Positions 25,151 to 35,581 are shown, numbered from the stretch's first letter. The stretch: 56,262 nt of DNA from UBA2942 sp045127535 (GCA_045127535.1 JBGVQN010000007.1:1-56262), one strand, 5' to 3'. Numbers and translations: made by a program. The notes: generated by a model not told the origin, from the letters alone.

Positions 25151-26167
25151 TTACTGTGTAATCACCGTACTGAATGCAGATGCACTTACCAGATTCACCA
25201 TTGCAGAATCATTCATCAGGCAGTAATAGCTTTCTGTTTCTTCATCATATCCGCCGATGGTCAGAGTAACCGTTTCCACATCTCCGGAAGAAGTTGTATA
25301 GGTTACAGTCAGCTCCCCTGCTGGGTCATCAAATCCATAAGTTTCTCTGGTATCTTCTGTCACTTTATAATCTACACAGCTGTCAAAAGAAATCTGACTT
25401 ACCATAGAAATCAGATCATCTGCTGCCGCATCTCCTGTAACACTCCACTGTACAGTCTCTTCCTCTGCAGTTTGGGATTCGGTTTCTTCCTCTGTTTCAG
25501 TCTCTTCCTCCTGGCGCTCCATAGCTATGCTGCCGGTTTCTGATATAAACTCCAGTTTCTGCAAGGTATCCTCAGTAATTGAAGGATAAGTTTCCATCTG
25601 AATCAGATCATATAAACCATATTCCAGATAGCTCACCAAATCACTGCTAATGGTGTATACTGTCGCATTTTCTCCTTCTACCTGCGCATAATAATCTCCT
25701 GTAGTAGCATTCTGCCCGCCTATATACATTGTAAACACATTGCCATCTGCATCCTGAGCTTCCACCGTATAAGCAGGGGAATCCAGACCATATTCTTCCA
25801 GATCTTCTTCTGTTACATTTTCTAACTTGCGCTGGCCTGCAAGCATTTCCAAAGCACCTGCTACTACAGAAAACGAATCACTGCTTACCGGGAAATCCGG
25901 GACCTCTGTACTGGACCACTGACTTGTCTCCTGATCCAGAGTAAAATGAAGTGTTTCTGTCTGATTGGTATAGGAAACTGCCACAAACGCATCTATCTTA
26001 TTCAGATAAGGCGTATTTGCCTCTTCTTCAGCCAGTGACTCCTGTATTGCCTTTTCATCGGAATATTCAACATATTTTACCACACCAAAATATCCGGCAA
26101 TCAGAACCACCAGTACAAGCAGCAGTATCAGCAGGGAATTTCCCTTTTTCTTCTTTTTCTTTACCAT
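25151..26167 (-). CDS. DUF4340-domain protein of a Gld-type ABC system
   Basis: The 338-residue protein has a basic start and one transmembrane helix (about 12-28), then a long extracellular region with two related halves (EEYGLDSPAYTVEAQDADG and ETYGFDDPAGELTVTYTTS), the repeated unit of DUF4340. A glutamate/threonine-rich linker lies near 220-240. The family is found downstream of GldG-type proteins, as here (11-bp gap). It is the last gene of a four-gene operon with ATPase, permease and GldG-like protein. Substrate unknown. Confidence 0.85.
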   Translation of the reverse strand: MVKKKKKKGNSLLILLLVLVVLIAGYFGVVKYVEYSDEKAIQESLAEEEANTPYLNKIDAFVAVSYTNQTETLHFTLDQETSQWSSTEVPDFPVSSDSFSVVAGALEMLAGQRKLENVTEEDLEEYGLDSPAYTVEAQDADGNVFTMYIGGQNATTGDYYAQVEGENATVYTISSDLVSYLEYGLYDLIQMETYPSITEDTLQKLEFISETGSIAMERQEEETETEEETESQTAEEETVQWSVTGDAAADDLISMVSQISFDSCVDYKVTEDTRETYGFDDPAGELTVTYTTSSGDVETVTLTIGGYDEETESYYCLMNDSAMVNLVSASAFSTVITQ

Positions 26168-26178
26168 AGTGCAACTCC

Positions 26179-27645
26179 TTATGCTTTTCTTCTTTTTAAC
26201 CAGATGACAAACCCTATGATCAAAGCACCTACAGGAATGACAGCGATCAAAAGAACACTCCAGAACATTCCATTGGTGATGGTATTGGTTGGAATATCCA
26301 GGCTCTTAACTGGAATACTGACATTTTCCATTTCATCATTATTATAATTTACTGCCTCCACCAGCACATCCAGGTTATTGATGTTTGTAAAATACTGTGT
26401 AATGCTGTCTGAGCACATCTGGTCTGCAGTAATGACAGTCAGTGAAGCATATATTTCTTCTGTTTCCTCACTATCCGCCGTTTCTTCTGTTTCTTCTGTC
26501 TCCTCAGCACTTTCTTCAGTTTCACTGTCCTCACTGGAAATCAGTTCTGTTGCAGTTGCACCCAGCAGATAAACACCTTCTGTTGTTTCCTCTCCTTTTA
26601 CCAGCAGACCGCCTTCACTGGTCTGCATAAATGTCTCAACAGAAATGGTATCTCTTGCCGGTTCCGTCTCTGTCATACCAGTGGCCTCATCTAATAAGAT
26701 CATAGCATCTTCTCCAAGGGCAGAACCAATCTCACTGGAAGTATCCACCTGTGGGAAGATCTGATAATAATTTCTATAATATGCCTGGGTATCTGCTACA
26801 TAACCATCTTCCAGAACCAGACCATACTCTTCCATCAATGCTTCCAGATTGGTTCTTTGCGTTGAAGAATATCCCACGATCAATACTACATTGCCGCCAT
26901 TCTGCAGATATTCCCGAATCATTTCCAATTCATCATCTGCAAAATCACTTACAGGTGCATTGACCAGCAGCTGCTTACAATCCTCTGGAATGCCGCCGTC
27001 CATCAACAGGTTTACAGACTGCACATCCCAGTTCGACTTCACAAGCATATCAGATGCACTGGAAGAAAGATCTGATTCTCCATGACCTTCTGTTACATAA
27101 ATCGCATTGCCGGTTTCAGAGGTTACATAAGAAATAGCACTGGTTAACAAACCTTCACCATCAAAATCTGTATAATAATACTGTCCCTGATAATAATAGG
27201 TATACATATCATAAATTAAAATATCATCAAAGGCAATGCTGCGGCTCTTGCCAGTTTCCTCACACACTACATAAACACTGTTAGTCGTAATGCCGTTATC
27301 CTCCAGGAAGCTTGGATGCAGCACCGGGTCCATATCAGTAATTGTAATCTGATTAGATTCGGAACCATAAATATCAATAAAATTTTCAATTCTGGTGTCC
27401 ACCGTACCGGTTTCTGCCACAACATAAATGTCTACCTTTTTATCCAGTTCTGCCAGCACACCTTCTGTCACTTCACCAATGCTGTAAATCTGTGTGGCAC
27501 TCATGTCAATACTGGTATATTTTTCCGGAAGTGCTCTCACAACGAGATTTACCACAATGGCAATGGCAATTACCACAGCCATCATAGCAAAGCTGTAACC
27601 GCCCTTCTTAAAATAATTATTTGCAAATGATTTTTTGATTTTCAT
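26179..27645 (-). CDS. GldG-like ABC-associated membrane protein
   Basis: The 488-residue protein has an N-terminal transmembrane helix (about 20-38), a large extracellular domain of the GldG / uncharacterised ABC-type family (DMSATQIYSIGEVTEGVL, then YVTEGHGESDLSS), an acidic Glu/Thr-rich stretch near 380-410, and a C-terminal transmembrane helix followed by LKRRKA. The start at 27645 has AGGAGG 7 nt upstream; the longer frame to 27696 overlaps the permease gene and lacks a site. It works with the adjacent permease and ATPase, probably in export or envelope remodelling; the cargo is unknown. Confidence 0.88.
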   Translation of the reverse strand: MKIKKSFANNYFKKGGYSFAMMAVVIAIAIVVNLVVRALPEKYTSIDMSATQIYSIGEVTEGVLAELDKKVDIYVVAETGTVDTRIENFIDIYGSESNQITITDMDPVLHPSFLEDNGITTNSVYVVCEETGKSRSIAFDDILIYDMYTYYYQGQYYYTDFDGEGLLTSAISYVTSETGNAIYVTEGHGESDLSSSASDMLVKSNWDVQSVNLLMDGGIPEDCKQLLVNAPVSDFADDELEMIREYLQNGGNVVLIVGYSSTQRTNLEALMEEYGLVLEDGYVADTQAYYRNYYQIFPQVDTSSEIGSALGEDAMILLDEATGMTETEPARDTISVETFMQTSEGGLLVKGEETTEGVYLLGATATELISSEDSETEESAEETEETEETADSEETEEIYASLTVITADQMCSDSITQYFTNINNLDVLVEAVNYNNDEMENVSIPVKSLDIPTNTITNGMFWSVLLIAVIPVGALIIGFVIWLKRRKA

Positions 27646-27655
27646 GGTCAACCTC

Positions 27656-28522
27656 CTAGCTCCATCTTCTCTTCTGCAGCGCCTGCACGGTTGCAAAGAT
27701 CATAACTGCAATAATGGAAAGGTACATCACCAGTCCGCTTACATCAAATACATAATTATAGGAAAAATTTGTAAAAATATCTGTAATGGTCAAAGCAGAC
27801 AATACGTTAGGCAGGGAATTTTCCAGCCATTCAGATTTTATCAGATAAATACCCAGCACAACTGCCATACCCACAACCTCTGCGATTGCAGTAATGGCAA
27901 AATTTTTGGTCATCGCATAGAAAATAACGCAGACAACGGTAATCATGATCAGATATCCAATTGCAGATGCCATTGCTGTTGTTGGAATCAAAGATATCAG
28001 CGAGGACCACATCTGTATCAACAGCATTACCCCAAAAGAGCATACAGCAGAAATAATCTGACTGTCCGTCAGGGAAGAAATAAACATACCAATGGAAATA
28101 TAAACACATCCCATCAAGAAAAATGCCAAAATAGCTGCATAGTCAGCCAACAAATAAGCTGTTCCATAAAATTCAATTATCAGCGGACAAATACATACAA
28201 TCAAGATTGGTATCAGATAAACTGCTGCCATAGCCAAAAATTTACCCATTACGATCTGGGTCGTGGTTACTGGAACTGTCATAAGCAGCTGGTCTGTTTT
28301 ATTTCTGCGGTCTTCCGCAAAACTTCTCATAGTCAGCACCGGAATCAAAAGCATAAATACCACTGTAATACAGTACAGAGCATAAGAAAAGTAAGGATAT
28401 CCATAAGTTAAATTCATTACCAGGAAGTACACACCGATAATTGCCACCATGAAAGCAAGAATCACAAAACCAATCATGGTATTATAATAGGCCTTCAACT
28501 CTCTTTTAAATATTGCCAGCAT
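27656..28522 (-). CDS. ABC-2 type permease of the Gld-type system
   Basis: The 288-residue integral membrane protein has about six transmembrane segments and starts with the GldF-like LAIFKRELKAYYNTMIGF. It forms the membrane channel for the ATPase encoded one base upstream. Its stop lies 10 bp before the GldG-like gene. The tight spacing shows one operon. Confidence 0.9.
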   Translation of the reverse strand: MLAIFKRELKAYYNTMIGFVILAFMVAIIGVYFLVMNLTYGYPYFSYALYCITVVFMLLIPVLTMRSFAEDRRNKTDQLLMTVPVTTTQIVMGKFLAMAAVYLIPILIVCICPLIIEFYGTAYLLADYAAILAFFLMGCVYISIGMFISSLTDSQIISAVCSFGVMLLIQMWSSLISLIPTTAMASAIGYLIMITVVCVIFYAMTKNFAITAIAEVVGMAVVLGIYLIKSEWLENSLPNVLSALTITDIFTNFSYNYVFDVSGLVMYLSIIAVMIFATVQALQKRRWS

Positions 28523-28523
28523 C

Positions 28524-29477
28524 CTACTTTACCTCCTCATCCAAAGCTGTTTCCTGGGAAGTCAGCTCTAAGAATACATCTTCCAGAGAAATTTCCGTTG
28601 CCTTAATGGTCAACACTGCCAGTCTGGCATCTGCAAAAGCAAAGTTTAATTCTTCTCTGATATCTTCACCGTTCTTCATAGTCAGAGTCACCTTGCAAAT
28701 ACCATTATCGTCCTTCATCCTTATATCCCGGATATTTTTAAACTTTGCCAATACTGCACGCACAGCATTTTTAGTACCCTTTACTTCCACATCGATCATC
28801 GTGCCGCCAGTAAGCATCTTTTCCAATCCTTCTGGTGTATCATTGGCCACCAGTTTTCCATGGGCAATGATCATGACCCTGTCACACACTGCCGTAATTT
28901 CCTGCATAATATGAGAACTTAAAATAACTGTATGCTCCTTGGCCAAGCCTTTGATCAGTTCACGAATCTCTATGATCTGCATAGGATCCAGACCTACTGT
29001 AGGTTCGTCCAGAATAATAATTTTGGGCATACCCAGAATCGCCTGGGCAAGACCGACTCTTTGCTTATAACCTTTAGACAGATTACGGATCAGTCTGTTA
29101 CGCATTTCCGTGAGCATGGTTTTTTCTATGGCATCTTCTACTGCTGCATTTCGCTCTTTCTTTGGAATCATTTTGAGTTCTGCACAGAATTTTAAGTATT
29201 CTTCCACACGCATATCGGTGTATAACGGAGGCTGCTCCGGCAGATAGCCGATACATTTCTTAGCTTCCTCCGGCTCCTCCAGTATGTTCATACCATTAAT
29301 CAGGACTTCACCTTCTGTTGCCCCTAAATAACCGGTCATAATATTCATAGTAGTAGACTTTCCTGCACCATTGGGTCCTAAAAAGCCATACACCTGACCG
29401 TCTTCCACAGTAAAGCTTAAATGATCTACCGCAGTATGGTTTCCATAACGCTTTACCAGATTTTTTACTTCAATCAC
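28524..29477 (-). CDS. ABC transporter ATP-binding protein (GldA-like)
   Basis: The 317-residue ATPase drives the adjacent permease. It has Walker A GPNGAGKST, Q-loop YLPEQPPLY, signature LSKGYKQRVGLAQ, Walker B IIILDEPT and the H-switch SSHIMQE, followed by a C-terminal extension of about 90 residues typical of GldA/CcmA-like proteins. The start is a GTG at 29477 with GGAGG 8 nt upstream; an upstream ATG at 29516 would add a Cys-rich stretch not seen in the family. First gene of the operon. Confidence 0.92.
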   Translation of the reverse strand: MIEVKNLVKRYGNHTAVDHLSFTVEDGQVYGFLGPNGAGKSTTMNIMTGYLGATEGEVLINGMNILEEPEEAKKCIGYLPEQPPLYTDMRVEEYLKFCAELKMIPKKERNAAVEDAIEKTMLTEMRNRLIRNLSKGYKQRVGLAQAILGMPKIIILDEPTVGLDPMQIIEIRELIKGLAKEHTVILSSHIMQEITAVCDRVMIIAHGKLVANDTPEGLEKMLTGGTMIDVEVKGTKNAVRAVLAKFKNIRDIRMKDDNGICKVTLTMKNGEDIREELNFAFADARLAVLTIKATEISLEDVFLELTSQETALDEEVK

Positions 29478-29621
29478 AATGACATCCTCCTTTTTCCTGA
29501 CCAACAGACAACACATTCCGCCTGTTTCTGTACAATATCATATCTGGAAATTGTGTATTCTCTGCAACTTAATTGTGTTTTTTATGTGTCCGGATCCGGT
29601 TCTTTTCTGATGCCATTCCAC

Positions 29622-31475
29622 CTATACTGTAACATCCCTGGTATCCGTAAGCTCATACAGATACCTGCTGGCTTTTAACCGCTTATGGTACCGTTCCCTG
29701 GTATACAGAAGATACAAATATTCCTTTGCCCTGGTAACTGCCACATAAAACAGCCTGCGTTCCTCCTCAATATCTTCCTCTTCCACTGCCCTGTGATGAG
29801 GGATCACCGTTTCATTTACATCTACTACAAAAACGATTGGATATTCCAATCCCTTGGCACTGTGCATTGTGGTCAGTGTAATGGCATCTGCAGTTTCTCT
29901 CTGCCTTCTGCTCTGCTCCTGCAGCTGTCTGGTATACTCTGCAATATGAGCTTTCCATCTATCCAAAGTATCAAAAGCTGCCGCACTATCCATCAGTCCA
30001 TCCAGGATTTCATAGAATTCATCCGGCTTCATCTGCCGGTAACCTGCATATGCCTCTATATATGCATCATATCCGATCCCCTTGCGGATATAATTAATTG
30101 CTGCAAAAGGCCGCATTTTTCCAAGCAGCAGCAAATCCTTTTCCAGGGCAACCACACGTTCCTGCATCCAGTCCTTATCATGATAAAACTCCTTTAGCTG
30201 CTCAAAACTGAACTGTTCTGAAGCCAACGCTTCCCTGTGAATGTACCGGTTAGGGCGATTCATCACCTGCAGCAAAGTGCTGCGGCTTCTGTCTCCTGAT
30301 GCCATTTCCAGATAAGCCATAATATCCTTAGCCACCCAGTGTTCAAAAATATTCTGAAGCCGGTCCCTGGTGTGAAAAGGCAGATTATAAGAAACCAGTT
30401 TTTCTACCACTGCCCGTGCAGCAGTATTGGTACGATATAAAACAGCCATATCTGAATACGCTGCACCAGACTGTACATGCATCCGTATTTTTTCGATCAA
30501 TTCTTCATTTTCTTCCTGCAGATTTTCACACTCGATAATTACCACTGGCTCTCCTGGTTCGCCCATAGCCTGTATACTTTTCTCATACCGCACCTGATTG
30601 TGTACGATCAGATTCTCTGAAGCCTTTACAATATTTTCTGTAGAGCGAAAATTACAGTCCAGCACGATCCTGACTGCATCAGGGTAATCCCTTTGGAAGC
30701 CTAACATAATTTCCGGCCTGGCTCCCCGAAATCTGTAAATTGACTGGTCATCATCTCCTACAATAAATAAATTCTGGTTCTCTCTCGCAAGAAGGCGAAT
30801 TACATCATACTGTACCTGGTTAATATCCTGAAACTCATCTATAAGGATATACTTATATTTTCTCTGCCACATCTGACAGATATCCTGTCTCTGAGACAGC
30901 AGCTCCCAGGTCATCAGAAGCATATCGTCAAAATCAATTTTATTCAGCCTGCGAAGTTCTGCCTCATATCCGATATACAATCGCTCAAATATTGCTTTGG
31001 TACAGTTTTGCGGAATAAATTTTTCCAGAGAACTCCTGCTGTTTTTAAAACAGCTGATTTCCTCCAGTACCCCACCTGCAAATTCGCTTACATCCTCCAT
31101 ATCCATCTGCAGACCTGCTACCAGCCGGTGCATGATGCTGTTTTTTTCTTCCTCTTTTAAAATATTTCCTGCATCATAATGGTACGCATGGCGCAATATT
31201 CTGAAAAATACCGAATGAAACGTACCAAAAGTAACTGCCGATGCTGCCCCTCCTGCCAGCTGTACAAACCGCTCTTCCATTTCCTCCGCTGCTGCCCGGG
31301 TAAATGTAATGACCAATATATTGGAAGGTGATACCCTCCAGTGCTCTATCAGATGACGAACCCGGTATGTAATTACCAAAGTTTTTCCGCTGCCCGGGCC
31401 TGCCAGTACCAGGGCAGGGCCAGATCCATGTTCTATGGCACGTTTTTGAGCCATTGTCATTTCTACTGTTTTCAT
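29622..31475 (-). CDS. UvrD/Rep-family DNA helicase, short form
   Basis: The 617-residue superfamily 1A helicase unwinds DNA 3'-to-5' with ATP. Motifs in order: Walker A AGPGSGKT (25-32), motif Ia TFTRAAA, Walker B IDEFQD, motif III GDDDQSIYRFRGA, motif IV FRSTENI, motif V TMHSAKGLEYPIVF and motif VI YVAVTRAKE. It lacks the long C-terminal tail of PcrA (about 720 residues), so it is a shorter paralogue and a separate PcrA probably exists. It stands alone, following gltX and its terminator. Confidence 0.92.
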   Translation of the reverse strand: MKTVEMTMAQKRAIEHGSGPALVLAGPGSGKTLVITYRVRHLIEHWRVSPSNILVITFTRAAAEEMEERFVQLAGGAASAVTFGTFHSVFFRILRHAYHYDAGNILKEEEKNSIMHRLVAGLQMDMEDVSEFAGGVLEEISCFKNSRSSLEKFIPQNCTKAIFERLYIGYEAELRRLNKIDFDDMLLMTWELLSQRQDICQMWQRKYKYILIDEFQDINQVQYDVIRLLARENQNLFIVGDDDQSIYRFRGARPEIMLGFQRDYPDAVRIVLDCNFRSTENIVKASENLIVHNQVRYEKSIQAMGEPGEPVVIIECENLQEENEELIEKIRMHVQSGAAYSDMAVLYRTNTAARAVVEKLVSYNLPFHTRDRLQNIFEHWVAKDIMAYLEMASGDRSRSTLLQVMNRPNRYIHREALASEQFSFEQLKEFYHDKDWMQERVVALEKDLLLLGKMRPFAAINYIRKGIGYDAYIEAYAGYRQMKPDEFYEILDGLMDSAAAFDTLDRWKAHIAEYTRQLQEQSRRQRETADAITLTTMHSAKGLEYPIVFVVDVNETVIPHHRAVEEEDIEEERRLFYVAVTRAKEYLYLLYTRERYHKRLKASRYLYELTDTRDVTV

Positions 31476-31535
31476 GCTGATATGCTCCTTTCCCTGGACA
31501 CTTTTATTCTTCCATTAAAATCAATATTATAAAAA

Positions 31536-31577
31536 AGTGATTTCCGGATTTATTTTAAAACAAACCCAGAAATCACT
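31536..31577 (-). terminator. gltX terminator
   Basis: On the minus strand AGTGATTTC pairs with GAAATCACT, with further pairing inside, and a TTTTTTAT tail follows. It lies between gltX and the helicase gene. Confidence 0.85.
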
Positions 31578-31687
31578 CAAGTAAATCACCATAATTGGCA
31601 GACTCTGGCACAAATCAGGCAAAACCCACTTGTCCAGAACTATCTCTCATAATTTGCAGCAGCAAAGGGCCACAACTTGCCCTTCTA

Positions 31688-33142
31688 TTATTTTGCTGAA
31701 AGCTTCTCAATTCCCATACGGATTCTGCGTAAGGATTCCTCCTTGCCCAGCACTTCCATGATCTCGGTAGCTCCACCAGGAGTGCTCTGTTTACCAGAAA
31801 CCGCTGTACGAACCGGCCACATGACATATCCATTCTTACAGCCTTTTTGTGCCACATACTCAGAAAGTACACCATACAGCGCATCATTGCTGTAATCCTC
31901 CTGTGCCTCTAACAATGGCAGCAGCTCTGTCAATACCTCCAAAGATGTCTCTTCATTGGTCTTCATTTTCTTATGGGTATACATCGCAGTATCATATTCC
32001 GGCAGTTCTGCAAAGAAATCAATCATCGGAGCAATGTCTAAGAATGTCTCAATTCTGCCCTGAACCAGATCCGCGATCTTCTCTGCGTCCAGATCCGCTC
32101 CTACTGCTTCACGTACATACGGCACTGCTTTTTCATAGTAAGCAGCCTTGTCCATACGCTTAATATACTCACCATTCATCCACTTTAACTTTGTAAAATC
32201 AAATACTGCCATGGACTTGGACAGGTTATGATAATCAAACTTAGCAATCATCTCATCCATGGTCATGAACTCCTGATTGTCAGACGGACACCAGCCAAGG
32301 AGTGCCACAAAGTTTACAATGGCCTCTGTCAAAAAGCCCTGTTCTAATAAATCCTCAAAGGAGGAATGTCCGCAACGCTTACTCAGCTTCTTATGGCTCT
32401 CATCTGTAATCAATGGACAATGGATATACTTTGGAATCTCCCAGCCAAATGCCTCATACAGGCGATTGTACTTAGGTGTAGAAGACAGATACTCATTGCC
32501 TCTTACCACGTGGGTAATGCCCATCAAATGGTCATCAATGACATTGGCAAAATTATAGGTTGGGAATCCATCAGACTTAATGAGGATCATATCATCCAGT
32601 TCCTCATTCTGTACCGTGATATCTCCGTAAATCTCATCATGGAATGTGGTAGTGCCGGTAGTAGGCATATTCACACGGATGACATAAGGCATGCCGCTTG
32701 CCAGATTTGCCTCGATCTCCTCCTTAGAAAGATGAAGGCAATGCTTGTCATATACAGAGATCTCCTTGCCCTCCACATTCTGTTTTAAAGTCTCAAGACG
32801 CTCCGGGGTACAGAAGCAGTAATATGCATGACCCATCTCAATGAGCTGCTTGGCATACTCTAAATACATACCGGTAGCCTGTCTTTCACTCTGTACATAA
32901 GGACCATATCCCTTATCCTTATCTGGACCCTCATCATGTATCAGGCCAGTCATCTCTAGTGTGCGGTAAATAATATCTGTAGCACCTTCTAACAGACGTC
33001 CCTGGTCTGTATCCTCAATACGCAGGATAAAATCGCCGCCCTCATGCTTTGCAATCAAATACTCATACAATGCTGTACGTAAATTTCCAACATGCATCCG
33101 TCCTGTAGGACTTGGTGCAAATCTTGTTCTGACTTTACTCAT
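31688..33142 (-). CDS. gltX: glutamyl-tRNA synthetase
   Basis: The 484-residue class I enzyme charges tRNA-Glu (and possibly tRNA-Gln where GatCAB is used). It has the HIGH-type motif PSPTGRMHVGN near the N-terminus, LRIEDTDQ, a zinc-type CFCTPE region and KLSKR in HKKLSKRCGHSS, followed by the helical anticodon-binding domain. The start at 33142 (MSKVRTRFAPSP) is chosen because the family begins there; the upstream ATG at 33163 would add seven unrelated residues. It is followed by its own terminator. Confidence 0.96.
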   Translation of the reverse strand: MSKVRTRFAPSPTGRMHVGNLRTALYEYLIAKHEGGDFILRIEDTDQGRLLEGATDIIYRTLEMTGLIHDEGPDKDKGYGPYVQSERQATGMYLEYAKQLIEMGHAYYCFCTPERLETLKQNVEGKEISVYDKHCLHLSKEEIEANLASGMPYVIRVNMPTTGTTTFHDEIYGDITVQNEELDDMILIKSDGFPTYNFANVIDDHLMGITHVVRGNEYLSSTPKYNRLYEAFGWEIPKYIHCPLITDESHKKLSKRCGHSSFEDLLEQGFLTEAIVNFVALLGWCPSDNQEFMTMDEMIAKFDYHNLSKSMAVFDFTKLKWMNGEYIKRMDKAAYYEKAVPYVREAVGADLDAEKIADLVQGRIETFLDIAPMIDFFAELPEYDTAMYTHKKMKTNEETSLEVLTELLPLLEAQEDYSNDALYGVLSEYVAQKGCKNGYVMWPVRTAVSGKQSTPGGATEIMEVLGKEESLRRIRMGIEKLSAK

Positions 33143-33372
33143 AAACTTACCATATCCTTCCATTGCCTGTTTCTTCTATTATACTATACAGGCATAAAAT
33201 CAAACGAACGGTCATCGTCCGTTATGTCAAAGCACAGTCTGATATCTGGCATCAGCTGCACGTTTAAGCCTTCCAGTCTGCCCTGCATATACAGAAACGC
33301 AGACTTCCCAGTAATATAAGATTATAAATGTTTCCTGCCTTTCTGACAAGCACTTTCTGTATTAGAACGATC

Positions 33373-33399
33373 TTTTTTCACAGAAGTTTTTTCACAGAA
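33373..33399. repeat. 13-bp direct repeat upstream of the XRE regulator
   Basis: TTTTTTCACAGAA occurs twice with a 1-bp gap (33373-33385 and 33387-33399), about 80 bp before the regulator's -35. It may be an operator. Nothing else is seen in 33143-33478. Confidence 0.5.
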
Positions 33400-33478
33400 C
33401 AATATTTCCATTAAATGGGTGCAGAATACTTATTTTCATAAATGCCCTTTTTTGCTTTTATCCTGGCCGAAAAACAAT

Positions 33479-33508
33479 TTGACAAACCTGCTACATTATG
33501 TGTACAAT
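33479..33508 (+). promoter_or_regulatory. sigma-A promoter of the XRE regulator
   Basis: A perfect -35 TTGACA (33479-33484) and -10 TACAAT (33503-33508) are separated by 18 nt, giving a leader of about 100 nt before the regulator's ATG. Confidence 0.8.
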
Positions 33509-33617
33509 CTTCTTATTACTGATACATTTTGTGCGATTCCTTTCCGATTTTCTGCGCATAAGATTCTCGGAACAGGCAACACTACAAAGAGATTTTCCCG
33601 ACACAGGAGGGGTACTT

Positions 33618-33989
33618 ATGGATTATACATTTTTAGGAAAAAACATCAAACTTGCCCGTATAGAAAAAAACTTCACCCAGGAGCAGCTGGCACAGCAGAT
33701 TGGATGCTCTACCGTTTTTATCAGTGAAATCGAAAAAGCAAAAAAACGTCCCAGCTTAGAGACCCTTCATAAAATCTCCATGGCTCTGGATGTAGGCACA
33801 GATGAGCTTTTTTATGGAAAAACCTCTCCAATTGAAAGTTCTCAGATGATGCGTATTACAGAGTTATTGAACAATCGTACTCCGCAGGAATTGTCTCTGG
33901 CCAGACAGCTGTTAGAGGTACTGTTCCAAAACCTGGATGATGAGGCATTTCATGCTGCAGACGCAGCCTCTGAACAAACTGCCCAATAG
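33618..33989 (+). CDS. XRE-family transcriptional regulator
   Basis: The 123-residue DNA-binding protein has a Cro/CI helix-turn-helix (about 6-62: IKLARIEKNFTQEQLAQQIG, CSTVFISEIEKAKKRPSLETL, shown in pieces) and a C-terminal helical extension of about 60 residues. The ATG at 33618 has AGGAGGGG 6 nt upstream; the frame is open further left but without a start signal. It has its own promoter and is convergent with the germination gene. The target is unknown. Confidence 0.9.
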   Translation: MDYTFLGKNIKLARIEKNFTQEQLAQQIGCSTVFISEIEKAKKRPSLETLHKISMALDVGTDELFYGKTSPIESSQMMRITELLNNRTPQELSLARQLLEVLFQNLDDEAFHAADAASEQTAQ

Positions 33990-34052
33990 TTGATATACAG
34001 ATATCAATAATAGAACGCACACTTTCCAAACTCTTTTTTATCATGAATCCAA

Positions 34053-34137
34053 AAAGGATGTGGCTTCTGAACCGAATTTCAGAATTCACATCCTTTGATT
34101 CATTCTATAGGAAATTCTTTCAAATTCCCTATAGAAT
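34053..34137. terminator. two adjacent hairpins between convergent genes
   Basis: AAAGGATGTG/CACATCCTTT (34053-34062 with 34087-34096) and ATTCTATAGG/CCTATAGAAT (34102-34111 with 34128-34137) lie between the stops of the XRE gene and the germination gene. They probably end transcription from both sides. Confidence 0.65.
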
Positions 34138-34159
34138 CATAATCTGTTCTCTACAGTTA

Positions 34160-35581
34160 CTATGCATTTTTATTCTTTTCCGTATGAGGCAGTCTGTTTC
34201 TAAAAAAGATCCTTTTCAATTCCTTCCAGCTAAACGGAATCATAGGATACAGATAACTCTTCCCGGAAATGGTTTTATTGGTTACAATAGCCAGAAGCAC
34301 AATCACTTCTCCAATCACAAATCCCCACACATTAAACAGTGCTGTGAGAATCAGTATAATCAGACGCATGAATTTCAACGCATAGCCTAGTTCAAAACTG
34401 GATTGGGTATAATTGGCCACTGCAACAAAAGCCATATACAGCATAGTTTCCGTATTAAACCAACCAGATCTTACAGAAAATTCCCCTAAAACCAATGCTG
34501 CCATTACACTCAACGGAGTAGACAGCATGTTTGGTGTATTGACTGCCGCCAGACGCAGACCATCAATGGCCAGTTCCAGTACCAGCAGCTGAACCACAAT
34601 GGGTACATTGATCGCATCCTTAATCACTGTAAACTCCATCCACTTGGGCAGCCACTGTGGATTTTGAACCAGCAGCAGCCAGATCGGGGTCAGCTGCAGA
34701 GTCAGAATACCAATAATCATACGTGACAGACGCAGATAGGTACCGGTAATAGGCGGAAAATAATAATCGTCTGCTTCTTCAATGATATCAAATACAGATG
34801 ATGGCAGAATCATAGCCGATGGGGAATTATCTACCAGAATTACAATATTCCCTTCCAAAGCAGCGGCTGCTGCTGCATCCGGCCGTTCCGTATACTTAAA
34901 CTTAGGAAATGGATTGTACCATTTATAAGGAAAGAGACATTCTGCCAGACTCTGCTGATTCATAGTCAGCGCATCTACCTCCAGGTTATCAATCCGTTTG
35001 CGGATCTCGCCCAGAAGTCTTCTGTCTACTCTGTCTTCAATAAAGCATACTACCACATCTGTTACAGAACGTCGTCCGGCATTATGGATTTCCATAGTCA
35101 GCTTTGGATCCCGTATACGCCGACGAATCAACGCAGTATTATATACCAGAGTTTCCACAAAACCATCCCTGGATCCCCTCATAACCTTATCTTTGTCCGG
35201 TTCCTGTACACTTCTGGCAGGATACGTCCGGCAGTCTATGGTAAAACATTTTTCATAACCATCTACAAATAAAATTGATATACCGCTGAGCAGACTTTTT
35301 ATGACATCTGCATACCGGTCTACCAGACCGATTTCTGCATAGGGCAGCAGGATTTTAGAGAATTCATGGGCATCTGCTGGAAATGTTTCTCCTACTCCCC
35401 GCATCATATACTGCAGCAGTTTTTCCAGCATATCATCTTTTGTAAATCCATCAACACAGTAAATAACGGCTGTCCTGTCTTTAATTGTAAATACACGGTA
35501 AATAATATCAAAATTAGAACCGACCCGCAGTTCCTGCTCCATATAATTCATGGTTTCCTGAATGGTAGGACTGATTTTCAT
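34160..35581 (-). CDS. GerA/SpoVAF-family spore germination protein
   Basis: The 473-residue protein belongs to the GerAA/SpoVAF family of inner spore membrane proteins. The N-terminal half is soluble and has the family motifs RGSRDGFVETLVYNTALIRR (one run split across residues about 134-153) and NIVILVDNSPSAMILPSS; the C-terminal half has about five transmembrane segments. GerAA proteins recognise germinants with GerAB and GerAC, while SpoVAF is encoded with spoVA genes. Neither set of partners is adjacent, so which of the two it is cannot be settled. Length fits both. Its presence implies a spore-forming ancestry. Confidence 0.85.
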   Translation of the reverse strand: MKISPTIQETMNYMEQELRVGSNFDIIYRVFTIKDRTAVIYCVDGFTKDDMLEKLLQYMMRGVGETFPADAHEFSKILLPYAEIGLVDRYADVIKSLLSGISILFVDGYEKCFTIDCRTYPARSVQEPDKDKVMRGSRDGFVETLVYNTALIRRRIRDPKLTMEIHNAGRRSVTDVVVCFIEDRVDRRLLGEIRKRIDNLEVDALTMNQQSLAECLFPYKWYNPFPKFKYTERPDAAAAAALEGNIVILVDNSPSAMILPSSVFDIIEEADDYYFPPITGTYLRLSRMIIGILTLQLTPIWLLLVQNPQWLPKWMEFTVIKDAINVPIVVQLLVLELAIDGLRLAAVNTPNMLSTPLSVMAALVLGEFSVRSGWFNTETMLYMAFVAVANYTQSSFELGYALKFMRLIILILTALFNVWGFVIGEVIVLLAIVTNKTISGKSYLYPMIPFSWKELKRIFFRNRLPHTEKNKNA